Source: Pyrenophora tritici-repentis (lineage: Eukaryota > Ascomycota > Dothideomycetes > Pleosporales > Pleosporaceae). Taken from it: a stretch of DNA of 64,000 nucleotides. The notes beneath the pieces are model-generated. The model worked only from the letters and a program-made list of their open reading frames with translations, was not told the DNA's origin and did not search any database. Positions 23,886 to 37,193 of this stretch are shown piece by piece. The position numbers were made by a program, and so were the translations under genes. The number at the start of each line of letters is the position of its first letter. The first letter of the stretch is position 1. The stretch lies in contig NC_089395.1 in assembly GCF_003171515.1 (NCBI RefSeq), positions 1,922,001 through 1,986,000 on the forward strand. Reading direction: 5' to 3'.

Positions 23886-26021
23886 ATGTTCCGTCGTCCT
23901 CACCATGCGCTGAAGCTTTTCAGACGGGTGACTTTCACACCCGTCTCTGCCGGATTCAGATGCGCGTCTGTAGTTCCAGCCCGCAAGGCGAGGAGGACTC
24001 CATCTCCGTCTTCTTCGCCGCCATCGCCACCTACGATTCAACCCAAGTTGGTCCTGCGTGAATACCAAGAAGAATGTATTCAGGCAGTTGTATCCTTCTT
24101 AGAGACTGGTCATAAGCGATTGGGTGTTTCTCTGGCCACGGGGGCGGGCAAGACGGTCATCTTCACCCATCTCATCGACCGAGTCCCTGCTGTCGGCGAT
24201 GCTTCGCAGACACTCATTCTCGCCCACCGCCGGGAACTCGTCGAACAGGCCGCCCGTCACTGCTCCCGTACCTATGTAGATAAGCGCGTGGATATTGAGA
24301 TGGGCAACAATCATGCCTCTGGTGCTGCCGACATCACAGTTGCTTCTGTACAAAGCATCGTGTCTGGTGAACGCTTGCAGAAGTTTGACCCCTCCCGGTA
24401 CAAGCTAATCCTTGTCGATGAAGCCCATCACATTGTCAGCCCATCTTATCTCGATGTCCTCAAGCACTTTGGGCTGAGATATTCCGCCGACTGGACCGAC
24501 GCCAAGGTCCCTGCCCTGGTCGGCGTATCTGCCACACTCTCGCGCTTCGATGGACGGAAGCTGGGCGCAGTCATTGATCACATTGTGTATCATCGGTGGG
24601 AATAGCCAATGCGTAACATGGGGAATTAAGCTAATGTAGCCAGTGACTATCTTGACATGATCGATGAAGGCTGGCTTTCCGACGTCACCTTTACCACTGT
24701 AGAGATGAAGGCCGATCTAACCAAAGTGGGCACAGCCGCCAACGGAGACTTCCAAACCAGTTCCCTCTCCAAAGTCATCAATACTGACGAGACTAACCAA
24801 CTTGTTGTCAAAGCATGGCTGGCAAAAGCAAAGGACCGTCGCTCAACCCTAGTCTTCTGCGTTGACCTGAGCCATGTCACCAACCTCACTGCTAGATTCC
24901 GAAAACACGGGTTCGATGCACAGTATGTCACAGGTGACACGCCAGCCAAGATTCGTAGTGCAAGGATCGAGTCTTTCAGGAACGGCGAGTTTCCCGTACT
25001 GCTCAACTGCGGTGTCTTTACCGAAGGCACCGATATTCCGAACATTGATTGCGTTCTTCTGGCTCGACCTACCAAGTCCCGAAATCTCCTTGTCCAGATG
25101 ATCGGCAGAGGTATGCGTTTGCATGAGACCAAACGGGATTGTCATGTAATCGATATGGTATCCACGTTGAGCACTGGTGTCGTATCAACACCGACTTTGT
25201 TTGGCCTGGATCCCGATGAGTTTGTCGAAAATATGGATGCGAAAAGTTTAAAGGAGCAGGGCGAAAGGAGAGAGTCAGAGAGACAACGTGAAGGTGAAGT
25301 CGCAAAGCTTGTCAAAGAAGCCCCGACCAAGAAACTTCCCGGCACGATTGAATTTACCGACTATGACTCTATTCATGACCTCATTGCCGATGGAACAAGC
25401 GACCAATACTTCAGATCCCTCAGCCCAAACGCGTGGGTTAGCGTTGGGGCAGGCAAGCTCATTCTGTCAAGCAACGGCGGTAACTACATCAAGATTGAAC
25501 CATCTGAAGACAAAGAAGACCAGTTCGTAGCAAAGTATTACTGGAAGCTGCCGGCCATGGACAAAACCAAGAGTCCGTATGGTAGAGCCCGTACTATTGC
25601 AGAAGGAGACTCACTGGAACACGTTATCCACGCTGCTGACACCTTTGCTGGCGAAGTGTTTCAGCACATGTGGATAGCAAGAAATCAATCCTGGAGAAGA
25701 AGTCCGGCTTCGCAAGCTCAAATCGACTTCCTTAATAAGAGTCGGCCGGCCGAGGATCAGTTGAAGCCAGGGGATGTCACCAAGGGAAAGGCGGGTGATA
25801 TGATTACACGCATCAAGCATGGAGTCAAAGGACGTTACGAAAAGGCGACCGCCAAGCAGAGAAGCAATGACCGCGTGAAGCAGCGCGCTCAGACCTTGCG
25901 CGAGCGACTCACTGGCCAAACTAAAGTAGGACCACTCGCTGGTACGTTCCATCCAGAACTCTCATATCGTCGGAAGCTTCCACTTTTGTCCTTGCTAACA
26001 CAATGACTAGAGGTATCCTGA
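23886..26021 (+). CDS. IRC3: mitochondrial DEAD/DEAH helicase, Irc3-like
   Basis: SF2 helicase that in yeast maintains branched mitochondrial DNA. Exons 23886-24595, 24644-25941 and 26011-26021; 672 aa. The first intron is supported because the junction restores [16 protein letters not shown]; the last exon is only 11 nt. ATG 23886 gives an Arg-rich, acid-free N-terminus ([15 protein letters not shown]) typical of mitochondrial import; upstream ATGs at 23835 and 23784 are possible. Visible motifs are I (ATGAGKT), II (VDEAHH), III (SATLSRFDG) and VI ([10 protein letters not shown]), with a conserved C-terminal extension. The divergent neighbour is the SANT/Zn2Cys6 gene. Confidence 0.87.
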
Positions 26022-27202
26022 AGAATGAACCCGACATGCAAGTTCCTTTGATACGAGTGAACCAGTTCACGCAAGCTACCTTCTACTGTCAGGAAGCATG
26101 CGACCCTATCCCATAGGGTTGCAAAGTGCACCTCAAAGTGGAAACAGATGATTCAGTAGATGTAAGCGGCACGATACACTATTCCTTACAATGGGAACAG
26201 ACGTTGGTGCCCCGACGTGCGGTTGTGTGACGAACCTAGCTTTGGACGGAACTTCTGCTGGAAAGTATGAACTTCTCCCAAACCTCTCAACTCTTCAAGC
26301 CTTCGCAGAAACTCAACTTCTCGATCGCTCAAGCTTTCATAGCTCTCCCGACTCTTCAAAACAGCACAGTTTCTGTGCCGCGAAAATCTTGCCATGGTCA
26401 TGCTCTGGGTGATGAATATATTTGTGACAAAATAGTTGGCAGTCGGTGCATTCAATTTGAACAGGTGAGTTGCGAGTCATGGCAAGAAGGCAAGTATCCC
26501 GTAACGAGTCGTAAAAGTCAATCAGACTGTGCCTTGCAGTGGTCTGGCGACGGAATCGGGCCAATGCGACTTCTCAGGTCAGCAACGTCGCGGCGGTCTT
26601 TTTCTCGGCAGTCGCGTTCTAGGGTCCGCGGAGAAGCACGACCGGCCGACATGCTATCAGTGGCCTTCTCCGTCAAACACCTCCAATTGAGCTTCAAATC
26701 CTGTCGCGAAGAGATACCGTTCGATGTTGATGTGAGACCTTGTGCTACTTCTCCGTGGCACTGGGCGTCTAGAAGCATATTCCAACCACCCAGCTCTGGT
26801 GCGCTGTTTGAACCGCAAGCTACACGAATGTCTCAGCCGAGGCATCAGCATGACAAAACACTCGCTCATACGGAAGTGCAAAAGGTTTACCACAATAATT
26901 TGTGATTTCCGGGATTCTTCAAGTCCACCACTGACATGGCTCGGAGAGCTGAATTTTACAAATAAAGCACCTCTAGTCGGCGACGGTGCGCTCTAGTAGT
27001 GTATCTCCGCTGAGCACACGTTATACCCGCGATTCAGCCTCGAGCCCCCACACCAAATGCAGCTCACACGGTCCGCCAGGAACATTACTACCCGCAGCAC
27101 AAAAATGCTCGCTGCCAGATCATATGGTTCCCGATGTCCGCGAATGAACCCGGCTAATACCCTTGTCAGCCATGGCGGGCGCTATTCCCCATTCAACACC
27201 AA

Positions 27203-27264
27203 AGATAAGGTCGCATATGGCAGCATATAGTAATTCGTCGTGATCATACCCAGCTATTCGATAG
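27203..27264. promoter_or_regulatory. two GATA sites upstream of niaD
   Basis: AGATAA at 27203-27208 and CGATAG at 27259-27264 both fit HGATAR, the site of AreA/NIT2-type GATA factors that relieve nitrogen repression. They lie about 250-300 bp before the niaD ATG. Short motifs; relevance is inferred from the adjacent gene. Confidence 0.35.
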
Positions 27265-27324
27265 CAGCTGGCACTATGACGGAATCCAGTGTTCGAGAAC
27301 TTCCCCACAGATCGAAGTTGAGTT

Positions 27325-27332
27325 TCCGCGGC
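27325..27332. promoter_or_regulatory. NirA/NIT4-like site upstream of niaD
   Basis: TCCGCGGC matches seven of eight positions of the NIT4 palindrome TCCGCGGA, about 180 bp before the niaD start and about 60 bp downstream of a GATA site. NirA/NIT4 are the nitrate-specific zinc-cluster activators. Confidence 0.35.
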
Positions 27333-27509
27333 ATCCAGCTACTGAAGCGGACTGCTTATGTCGGTGGTTACTAGCAAGATGACAAGCGTAACCTTCTTGG
27401 AGCACTACCGGGCGTAATCAAGTCTCCTTAATCCCAGAGATTCGTTTTGGCTGCAGCATTCGCAAGTCATCTTCTATCACAGCTTTGGATAGCACCCCAG
27501 CCTTTTGCC

Positions 27510-30387
27510 ATGAGTGTAGCTACGCAGAATCCAGCTGGAGTTCCCATACCACCAGCCACTGAACACCAGCCACAGCTTTACGCCGCTTCCAAATCGATAC
27601 AACTACCGCCATCACCGCCAGAAACCGTGGATGGGGATGACGCTAAATCTACTACGTCAACATCGACAGAGCCTGATTTTTCACTTCCGCCACCGGCCAA
27701 CAACCCACCACAAGTTCTGGATGTAGACAAATCCACCCCGGATGCGCATGTCCCACGAGATTCGCGACTGATCAGACTGACTGGTGTTCATCCTTTCAAC
27801 TCAGAAGCACCATTGACCGAACTTTTTAACGAGGGTTTCTTGACTAGTCCGGAATTGTTTTACGTCCGGAATCATGGTCCAGTGCCTGAGGTTCAGGATG
27901 CTGAGTGTTTGGACTGGGAGTTTTCGGTGGAGGGGTATGTCCTTATCTCTCATCAGCAAAAACACCGTGACGCTAATTGTCCTGTAGTCTTGTAGCAAAT
28001 CCTCTCAAAATCACATTACGACAACTGCTCGAGGAGTACGAGAACGTCACATACCCAGTGACTTTGGTTTGTGCGGGAAACAGACGGAAAGAACAAAACA
28101 TTGTGAGAAAAAGCAAGGGCTTCTCATGGGGTCCAGCTGGTGTTTCGACAGCACTGTTCACTGGTGTTGTCATGAAGGACATCATCGAGCGGGCGAAGCC
28201 ATTGCGAAGAGCGAAGTACGTATGCATGGAGGGTGCCGACAAGCTTGTGAGTCCTGCAACCTATCGCCAATCATCCACCTCTAATTATGTACGTAGCCTA
28301 ATGGGTATTACGGTACCTCGGTAAAGTTGAACTGGGTCATGGATCCAAACAGGGGTATCATGTTGGCGCACAAGATGAATGGCGAGATGCTAAGGCCTGA
28401 TCACGGCAAACCGTTACGAGCTGTTATACCCGGCCAAATAGGTGGTCGTAGCGTGAAATGGCTGAAGAAGCTCATTGTTACTGCTGAGCCAAGCGACAAC
28501 TGGTACCACATTTACGACAACAGAGTTTTACCGTAAGCCGTCCAGTCAACCGCTAGAAATGGAATTAACAACGAATAGTACAACGGTCGACCCCGATGAG
28601 GCAGCAAAGAATTCCAAATGGTGGATGGACGATCGATATGCCATCTACGATCTTTCTCCTAACTCGGCCATTGCATATCCGGCGCACGACGAAAAGCTTG
28701 CCCTTGGTGCAAGTCCAGACTACTACAACGTCCGTGGCTATGCCTACAGTGGAGGCGGCCGACGTGTCACACGCTGTGAGTTGTCACTCGACAAGGGCAA
28801 AACATGGCGATTAGCAAAGATCGACTATGCAGAGGATAGGTACCGGGCCTTTGAAGACCGAGAGTTGTACGGCGCAAGACTGGACATGGACTGGCGCGAA
28901 ACAAGCTTCTGCTGGTGTTTTTGGAACCTCGAAATTGCGACCGCAGAACTGAAAGAAGCAGATGACATCATGGTAAGAGTCATGGATGAGGCCATGTGCA
29001 TTCAACCAAGAGACGTGTACTGGAGTGTACTCGGCATGATGAACAACCCATGGTTCAGGATTGTTATCAACAAAGAGGGAGATACACTTCGCTTCGAACA
29101 CCCCACACAACCTGCGCTGATGCCTGGCGGCTGGATGGAGCGAGTGAAGAAGGCCGGAGGTAATCTCACCAACGCATATTGGGGAGAGAAGATTGATGCG
29201 CAAGAGTCTGAGCATGCTGCCGTCGAACAAGTGCAGGAAATCAAGATGACAAAAGATGGTGTTGACAGTGTCATCGACATTGATGACCTTCGGAAACATG
29301 ACAACGCTGAGAACCCATGGTTTGTAGTCAACGGTGAGGTCTACGACGGTACTGCTTTCCTCGAGGGTCACCCAGGCGGCGCCCAGAGTATTGTGAGCGC
29401 AGCAGGCCAGGATGCTACCGATGAGTTCATGGCGATTCGTGAGTCTTTTCATATCAACCGAAATGCACACATCTCAGCTAACCTTTTTTAGATAGCGAAA
29501 CAGCCAAAGCGATGATGCCAGAGTACCACATCGGTACCCTCTCTGAAGAGTCCCGCAAGGCTCTATCCGAAGGCGAACCTATCGCCGAATCAAACTCAAC
29601 CCGTTCCATCTTCCTAGACCCCCGCGTATGGAACAAGACTGTTCTTCACTCCAAAAAGCATGTATCCTGGGACACGCGTGTCTTCCGCTTCAAGCTTGAC
29701 CACCCGGACCAAGCGCTCGGCCTTCCCACCGGTCAACACCTCATGATCCGGCTCCGCGACCCCGTAACCCGCGAAGCCATCATCCGCTCCTACACGCCCA
29801 TCAGCCAGACCACGCGAAAAGGCTACTGCGACGTCCTCATCAAAGTCTACGCCGACACCCCCGACCGAGCAGGAGGCAAAATGACAAAAGCACTCGACTC
29901 CATCCCCATCGGACACAGCGTCGACTTCAAAGGACCCATCGGCAAGTTCGAATACCACGGCCATGGTGTCTGCAGCGTCAACGGCAAAGAGCGCAAGGTA
30001 AAGCAGTTCTACATGATCTGTGGTGGGAGCGGCATAACGCCCATTTTCCAGGTTCTACGTGCTGTCATGCAGGATAAGACCGATGAGACACGCTGCACAG
30101 TGCTGAATGGGAATCGGCTTGTGGAAGATATCTTGTGCAAGGAAGATCTGGATACTTTTGCAAGCGAAAACGAGGACAGGTGTAAGATGTTATATACGTT
30201 GACCAAAGGGCCGGAGGAGTGGGAAGGCCTGAGGGGACGCATTGCGAAGCCGTTGTTGCAGGAGCATTGTGTTAGGGATGAAGGGGAGAGTTTGGTGCTT
30301 ATTTGTGGACCAGAGGCATTGGAGAAGGCGGCACACAAGGCATTGGGTGAGTTGGGGTGGAAGGACGAAGAGTTGATGTTTTTCTAA
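27510..30387 (+). CDS. niaD: nitrate reductase (NADPH)
   Basis: Reduces nitrate to nitrite in the cytosol, the first step of nitrate assimilation. Five exons: 27510-27934, 27988-28246, 28297-28532, 28579-29438 and 29492-30387; introns of 46-53 nt; 891 aa. An in-frame ATG at 27447 is a less likely start. Domains in order: disordered N-terminus; molybdenum-cofactor sulfite-oxidase fold with the cofactor cysteine in YPVTLVCAGNRR; dimerisation domain; cytochrome b5 (haem His in HPGGAQS and in FMAIHSETAK, the latter codon split by the last intron); FAD domain (RSYTPIS, GPIGKFEY); NAD(P) domain (CGGSGITPIFQ, ending ELMFF). All key residues seen are present. niiA follows on the same strand after 1.07 kb. 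Confidence 0.97.
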
Positions 30388-30776
30388 ATCATTGGGTTAG
30401 TCTTCTTCGTTTCGGACTTTTTTGTATATATATTTTTCTCTTGTTGTATCTTGCTCGTAGCATGAGTACACGAAGTGGGATGAGCCACTCAGAAGCAACG
30501 TTATTGAATTGAACGATACCAAACGATTGCAGCAGTCAAAGTCAAAGACACCGAGACATGTTTTCTACGCCTTACTTCTCCAACGTTAGACGCCAGTGTG
30601 TGCCGACAACCCCAAAAAACCGCGAAGTTCGTACGCGACCCCAAATTTCCCAAATCACCAAGCGTCGCATCTCGATCTCACACCACCCCCTCCCGCCCTT
30701 AGCACATCTTCGATACAATGACATGCTCCCGGAGACCTAACAATGTCACTCTGCATCTCCGTTGCCCACCTGCTCC

Positions 30777-30828
30777 TGATAACGAAGCGAGACCAACCCC
30801 TGTTGCCAAGAAGATTAGTTCACGATAA
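30777..30828. promoter_or_regulatory. two GATA sites upstream of niiA
   Basis: TGATAA at 30777-30782 and CGATAA at 30823-30828 fit the AreA/NIT2 consensus HGATAR. They lie just upstream of the palindrome at 30866. Confidence 0.35.
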
Positions 30829-30865
30829 GGAAGACATGCGAACCCATGAGCCACATCTTTCTAAT

Positions 30866-30875
30866 CTCCACGGAG
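30866..30875. promoter_or_regulatory. NIT4-like palindrome upstream of niiA
   Basis: CTCCACGGAG is a perfect palindrome containing TCC-N2-GGA, the half-site spacing of the NIT4 element TCCGCGGA. A second near-match, TCCGCGGG, lies at 31068-31075. Position between niaD and niiA and next to two GATA sites supports a nitrate-induction role; unproven. Confidence 0.4.
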
Positions 30876-31456
30876 AACGCACATTCAAACCCACAGCCGC
30901 AAAAAGTGATTGTGATTGTACGATATGAGAAATGTCATGCGTGTGATTCGATACAGGTTATATCCAGGCCCCGCGCGCCGCTGACGTGTGAGCGTTGTGC
31001 AAGGTAGCTAAGTCATTTTGGGCGGTTCGCGACGCGGAGGGAGTGTGTGTGATGCATTTCCGTCGCGTCCGCGGGGTATCTGTTTCTTTGGGGGTTTTGT
31101 GGATGCGATTGGGAGATTGGGGTATCTTTGATGAACCGCCGCGGGCGGGCAAGGATTGTGGGTTGTACGGTAGAGGCTGATGTGCGATTTAGGCGTGGCG
31201 TTGTGGGTGATTGTCGGGGTTGGTTGTACATGCCACGGAGTTAGGTTGTTTTCTGTGTATCTTTCGCCTTGGAACCTATTGAGCCTTGTCGTGTGCTTTC
31301 TGCTTCTTCACTTCTCTTTTGATCTTCCGATTATAGCGGAGGCGTAGTTTATCGTGCCCTCTTGATTGAGTGTAAGACTGGTTGCTTGCTACGCGTATCA
31401 ATTCATCCTGCTATCGATATCCCAAGGCCGTAGAGATCTCGCCAGATATACGCAAC

Positions 31457-34400
31457 ATGGCAGAGACAGAGCCGATTGTCACAGAGGGCATCGAGCCTTC
31501 ATCTGGCGAATCACACTCACCACCTGGCGAACGACACATCACAGCAACATGGGGATCAAAAGACGGGAATATATCAAATGCGCAATGGAACGACGCAGAA
31601 GCTAATAAGCTGCCTGAGAAGGTGGCTGATCTAGAGAGGAAGGGGGAGATACATGATCAGCACCCCAGAAAGAGGATCGTGGTTGTAGGACTTGGTATGG
31701 TTGGCATTGCGTTCATGTAAGTATCGAGGCGATTGAATGCGAGAGAAAATATTCTAACACAGTGAAGCGAGAAACTCCTCAAATACGATGTTAAGCGGAG
31801 AGAGTACGACATTGTAGTCATCGGCGAAGAACCTCACCTTGCATATAACCGTGTTGGCCTGACGAGTTTCTTCCAACACCGAAAGGTTGAGAATCTATAT
31901 CTAAATCCTCAAGAATGGGTAAGCAGTATTGAGTTTCTGTAACGCGCTTACGACTAATTTTGGGTTAGTATGCATCCATGCCAGAAGGCTCGTTGAACTA
32001 CCACCTCAACACGCTCGTTACGGAGATCGACTCGGTCAACAAGAATGTAAAGACTTCGTCTGGACAAACAGTATCCTACGACATCCTGGTTCTAGCAACG
32101 GGATCCGATGCGCTACTTCCCCGACACACACCCGGCCATGACGCGAAAGGTGTCTTTGTATATCGCACCATCGAAGATCTACAACGACTGATTGAATTCT
32201 CGTCAACGCGGAAAGGCACGACTGGCACTGTTGTAGGAGGCGGTTTACTTGGTCTGGAAGCCGCACATGCGATGATGGATCTTGAGGATTTTGCCAAGGT
32301 GAAGCTTATTGAGAGGAACCGGTGGGTGCTGTCGAGACAGTTGGATGGTGATGCGGGTGGTATGGTTGTTGAGCAAGTCCGGGCTTTGGGCTTGGATGTC
32401 ATGCTCAGCAAAAGAGTGGGCAAGATTGTGACCACCGAGGATAACTTTGTCAAGGGTGTGGTGTTTGAGGATGGCGATGAGATGGAGTGTTCTTGTATTT
32501 GTTTCGCTGTAAGTGATTTCCAGCGTAGGTTTGGCTGTGAGGACTAACATGTGAAGATCGGCATCAAATCACGGGACGAGCTGGCACGGAAAGCTGGCAT
32601 CAAGTGCGCGGACCGAGGGGGTGGTATTGTTGTTGGAGGGGATTTGGCGACCTCACAACCTGGTATCTACGCAATCGGCGAGTGTGCAAGCTGGGAGAAC
32701 CAAACTTTTGGCCTTATTGCACCTGGTGTGGAAATGGCAGACGTCCTCGCCTTCAATCTCACCCAAGCGAAAGCACATGCGCCCAGGAAGTTCAAGGCCC
32801 CAGATCTCAGCACAAAGCTCAAGTTGCTTGGAGTCGAGGTCGCTAGTTTCGGCGACTTCTTCGCGGACCGCGATGGACCAAAGAATATGCCTGGTAGGCA
32901 GAGGGCTGAGAAGAAGGAAGCAAATGGAACGAGTACCAGAGACCGCGTGAAGAACCTGACGGACGGACCCGCACCACCGCCAGTCAAGGCGCTCACATAC
33001 AAGGATCCGTTTCAGCAAGTGTACAAGAAGTACCTCTTTACCATGGATGGAAAGTACCTGCTCGGCGGCATGATGATCGGTGACACGAAAGACTACATCA
33101 AGCTTGTACCGATGGTGAAGAACCAGAAACCACTCGAGATGGCACCAAGCGAACTTATCGTTGGTGCAAAAAAGGGTGACGATGATGGTTCAGATCTGTA
33201 AGTCATCAAAGCAAAATAACATGTGAGTAAACTAACGATGTTCAGTACCGATGACACTCAGATCTGCTCTTGTCACAACGTCACCAAAGGAGACGTAGTC
33301 AACGCGACCAAGGACGGAACATGCAAGAGCATCGGCGACGTCAAGTCATGCACCAAAGCCGGGACGGGATGCGGTGGCTGCATGCCTCTAGTTCAGACGA
33401 TTTTCAACAAGACCATGGCTTCCATGGGTAACGAGGTCAAGAACCACCTATGTCCGCACTTTGAATACTCGCGTGCGGATCTCTTCAACATTATCTACAT
33501 TAAGGGTCTCAAGAACTTTGCATCCGTCATGAAAGAAGCTGGAAAGGACCCCAACTCCTTGGGATGCGAGGCCTGCAAACCTACCATCGGAAACATTGTC
33601 TCCTCGCTATACAACAAGCACCTACTAGAGCTCAACAACCGAGGTCTTCAAGATACCAACGACAGATTCTTGGCAAATATCCAGCGTAATGGCACGTTCT
33701 CCGTCGTTCCCCGCGTTTCTGGTGGAGAGATCACCCCCGAGAAGCTCATTGTTATCGGCACGGTGGCGAAGAAGTACAATCTGTACACCAAGATCACCGG
33801 CGGTCAGCGCATCGACATGTTTGGCGCGCGGAAGCAAGATCTCCCAGATATCTGGCAAGAGCTCATTGACGGTGGTATGGAGTCAGGTCACGCATATGCC
33901 AAGTCACTGAGGACAGTCAAGTCATGTGTGGGTACTACGTGGTGTCGATTTGGTATCGGCGACAGTGTAGGCATGGCGGTACGCCTAGAAGAGCGCTATA
34001 AGTCCATCCGAGGACCGCATAAGATCAAGGGAGGAGTCTCAGGTTGCGTACGGGAGTGCGCCGAAGCGCAAAACAAGGACTTTGGTCTCATCGCTACCGA
34101 GAAAGGGTTTAACATCTTTGTCGGCGGCAATGGCGGCGCGAAACCACGACACTCTGAACTTCTGGCCAAAGACGTACCGCCGGATGACGTAGTACCCATT
34201 CTAGACCGTTATCTCTCCTTTTACATTCGCACGGCCGATAAGCTCCAGAGGACGGCGCGGTGGATGGAGAATCTCCCCGGCGGCATCAAGTACCTCCAAG
34301 AAGTCATCCTGGAAGACAAACTCGGTATATGTGCCGATCTAGAGAAGCAGATGGAAGACCTCGTCGGCACCTTCTTCTGCGAATGGACTGAAGTCCTCAA

Positions 34401-35127
34401 GGACCCCAAGAAGCGTTCTTGGTTCTCTCAGTTTGCAAACACATCAGAAACCATCGTCGACACCATCGAGCCGACCGAAGAGCGAGGCCAACAACGCCCA
34501 TCGTACTGGCCCAAAGACAGCATCACAGAAGATTTCAGAGGCACAAAGTGGACAGAACTCTCCTGGCAGCCGCTCGTCAAGGCCGACGAGTTCAAAGACA
34601 CCGACACGGGAGACAGCAAAGCCATCAAGCGCGGCGACACCCAACTCGCCGTCTTCAAGGTACGTGGGAAATATTACTGCACACAACAAATGTGTCCGCA
34701 CAAGCGCGCCTTTGTCCTCTCCGACGGCCTCATCGGCGATGACATAGCCAACAACAAACTATGGGTCTCGTGTCCTTACCACAAGCGCAACTACGAGCTC
34801 TCGGGCGACAACGCAGGCAATTGTGCAAACGACGAGTCCGTCAACATTGCCGTGTTTCCGATTGAGGAAAGGGGCGATGGGTGGTTGTATGTCAAGTTAC
34901 CCAGCGTGGAGGAGCTGGATAGTGTGCTGGGGACGAGTAAGTTCAAGATTAAGAAGAGCGAGACGGAAGATCCTTTTGTGGCGCTTGACAAGAAGTTGCA
35001 GAGGATGCAGTTGAAGGGGCGGAAGGGGATGCAGGTTTCACATCTTGAGGATGGGTTGGGGGAGAAGGGGAGGGCGGCACAGATACTCGCTGGTGGGGAG
35101 AGAGGGGCTGGTGGGCTAGACTGGTGA
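31457..35127 (+). CDS. niiA: nitrite reductase (NAD(P)H, sirohaem)
   Basis: Six-electron reduction of nitrite to ammonium, following niaD. Five exons: 31457-31716, 31768-31918, 31969-32508, 32557-33197 and 33246-35127; introns of 48-51 nt; 1157 aa. Domains: FAD/NAD(P) oxidoreductase ([21 protein letters not shown]); BFD-like [2Fe-2S] domain whose first cysteines (ICSCHN) begin the last exon, with a later CGGC; the paired nitrite/sulfite reductase halves with sirohaem/4Fe-4S cysteines in CVGTTWC and SGCVREC; and a C-terminal Rieske-type domain (CPH and CPYH ligands). The ATG sits in CGCAACATGG and begins the conserved leader. Length and order are those of fungal NiiA. Confidence 0.97.
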
Positions 35128-37193
35128 GGGTTTTTGATGTTTTGTATGATTCCCATCTGTAGTGATATTGAAATATGTGTACTCTTTCTAGACTTGTTTT
35201 CGATGAAGTTTTTAGAGCGAAGTCTGTAGAACGCAACATCTCACTGCTCACTGCTCACTGTAGACACCCATGTAGTCCACTACCAATGACCGGTTTCCAA
35301 CTGCCAAAGATCCTGCACGCTGCCGGTAGACCGATATTGTGCTCATGGGTTAGGGATTGTGTAGAGTAGCGGCATTCGAACGCAAATAATCTTGCTGAGG
35401 AAAGTTGTTTAGCCAGGTCTAGACCGTGTATATGTGGCACCTATCACTCGATCATGCCATCGTCCTAGACTCCGGGCTAGAAACTGTAAAACATGGTCAT
35501 TTGCTATTGATGTGATGGCACGTGGACTAAGCAGGTCAGCTTTGGCTTGGTGTGTTATCAACGATCTGTATCAACATACTGGGTAAAGTCGCGTGATACT
35601 TTGCATCGGAGATTAATGACAGGGTTGAAAGTCGGACTGTTATTCGTATCAATTGTTTGGTTGGGTTGTTGCACTGAGGATATGCCAATTCGAATGTCTT
35701 GTCGTCGTGACTTTGCGCGATGCTAGCACACCAGTGTGTTGGGAATTCCAATACAAACTTGCTCAACGATTTTCCCTGCTATACCCCACTCCCATCGGTC
35801 GCGTCCGTTGTACCCGCTCTTGGGCGTCATCGCCACACTAAGAACTGCGGTGGGTCAGGCGTTGGAGTGAAGGACCAGGTCAGTGGAAAACCTTCACCGA
35901 TAAGCATGTCATATTGGTCATGAGACTGACTTGGTGTAGTGCTATGGGAGCACTTGCACAGCTTGTCTTAGTAAAAAAGCGTCGTGTGGACTATACGTCT
36001 CAGGCGGCAAGAAGCCAGCGGCAGTGTTTTCAGCGAACAGTTGACAGCCGTGAACCCACTGTAAGGCAGCAGGGTGGAGAAGGCCGGCCTAGAATGCAGG
36101 CATTTTTGAGATATCGGGCGCAGTAGGTGTCTGAGCTAGGGCTATCGCCAGCACGGCAGCCTTAGCATTGACATTGCCCACCAACACAGGAAACATGCTA
36201 TACCAGAAGCGGGACCCCGTAGTGCCGAATTGAATCCTATCAACACCTAATCTACGGCCATAGTCGTGGAGGCAGGGCTTTATCAATGCCTAGTTTGTGA
36301 AACCAAGGGATACGACAGTGACCCATATCTGGCGAGGCGGGTGCGACTCCCATTAGCCAGAGAATATAAAACGTGGACTTGGTCCCTCCGTGCTATACTA
36401 ATCATCTATCGATCATGATATCACTAGTTTGCTAAGAGCTGCTGCGGACATCACTCACAACTCAGCCCAGGCTGACTGCCAGCTACACACATAGTACACA
36501 CAGCATGGCAGACCGCCTCGTACTGTTGTGACAGCGTGGCAAAGAGTCCATCATGCTTGCAGGAGAGGCTTGATGGAGGCGATGGAATCAAGGGAATGTC
36601 GCTGACCATCAACTCATGCGATGTGGCCTTGATGCGACGGGCTTTCGCACTCGAGAGATGACAGTGTAGGATCAGAGAGCCAACACCGCGCGCTCTATGA
36701 CCAGGGGGAATGATCTGACAATTTTCCGAGAGACATTGACTCGTCGAGTGTCGGCCCTCCAGCATCGCACGAAAGCGTAGCACACTTCACACCGCTGATT
36801 GGGTGTGCAAGCTAGATGGTTGATAGATTCTACTGGATCTGCTGGCTTCGCAACCAAGTGCCGTGACCATAGACTGACGTGTCCAGAAAGCTAACGAGTG
36901 TGACGATTTTGGTTGGATGAGTATGTGTTGGAGTACTCTCAGCGTCTTCGAAGCAAACATTCTTCGTGTCGTGTAACATTTTGTGGTAGCGAAGGGATCC
37001 GGAAGGGACGGCATGATTTTAACCTGAGGCTGTGTGTAATGATAGTCTCACCGGTAGTTAGTGTATATATGCTCTGGCTTCCGGGTCCGCTCTCGGGTTT
37101 GTGAGAAATCAGCTTCCATGCAAACTGCAACCAGTCGATATACTCTTCGATAATTCGGCAGTATCAACTCCCACCCTACGTCATTTTGGAAAT
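35128..37193. other. intergenic
   Basis: About 2 kb without a supportable gene. Short minus-strand frames at 36451-36783 and 36787-37014 contain several cysteines but have no start context, domain or partner exon I can defend. Confidence 0.4.

Larger units (their letters stand above)
26022..27509. other. intergenic, niaD promoter side
   Basis: 1.5 kb. Overlapping frames on both strands between 26190 and 26905 are open but mutually inconsistent. One minus frame has a Cys/His-rich stretch (CTDCQLFCHKYIHHPEHDH) that could be a relic of a gene; I could not build a model. The right part (27200-27340) carries candidate nitrogen-regulatory sites. Confidence 0.4.
30388..31456. other. niaD-niiA spacer (niiA promoter)
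   Basis: 1.07 kb between the stop of niaD and the start of niiA. It contains candidate GATA and NirA/NIT4 sites (listed separately) and no supported gene; in particular no nitrate transporter is present here. Confidence 0.5.

Noticed and set aside
26186..26905. Overlapping open frames on both strands, including a Cys/His-rich minus segment
   Set aside because: Frames conflict, no intron set joins them and no family is recognised; possibly a relic, not callable.
36451..37014. Cys-containing minus-strand frames
   Set aside because: No start context, signal peptide or consistent splice model.
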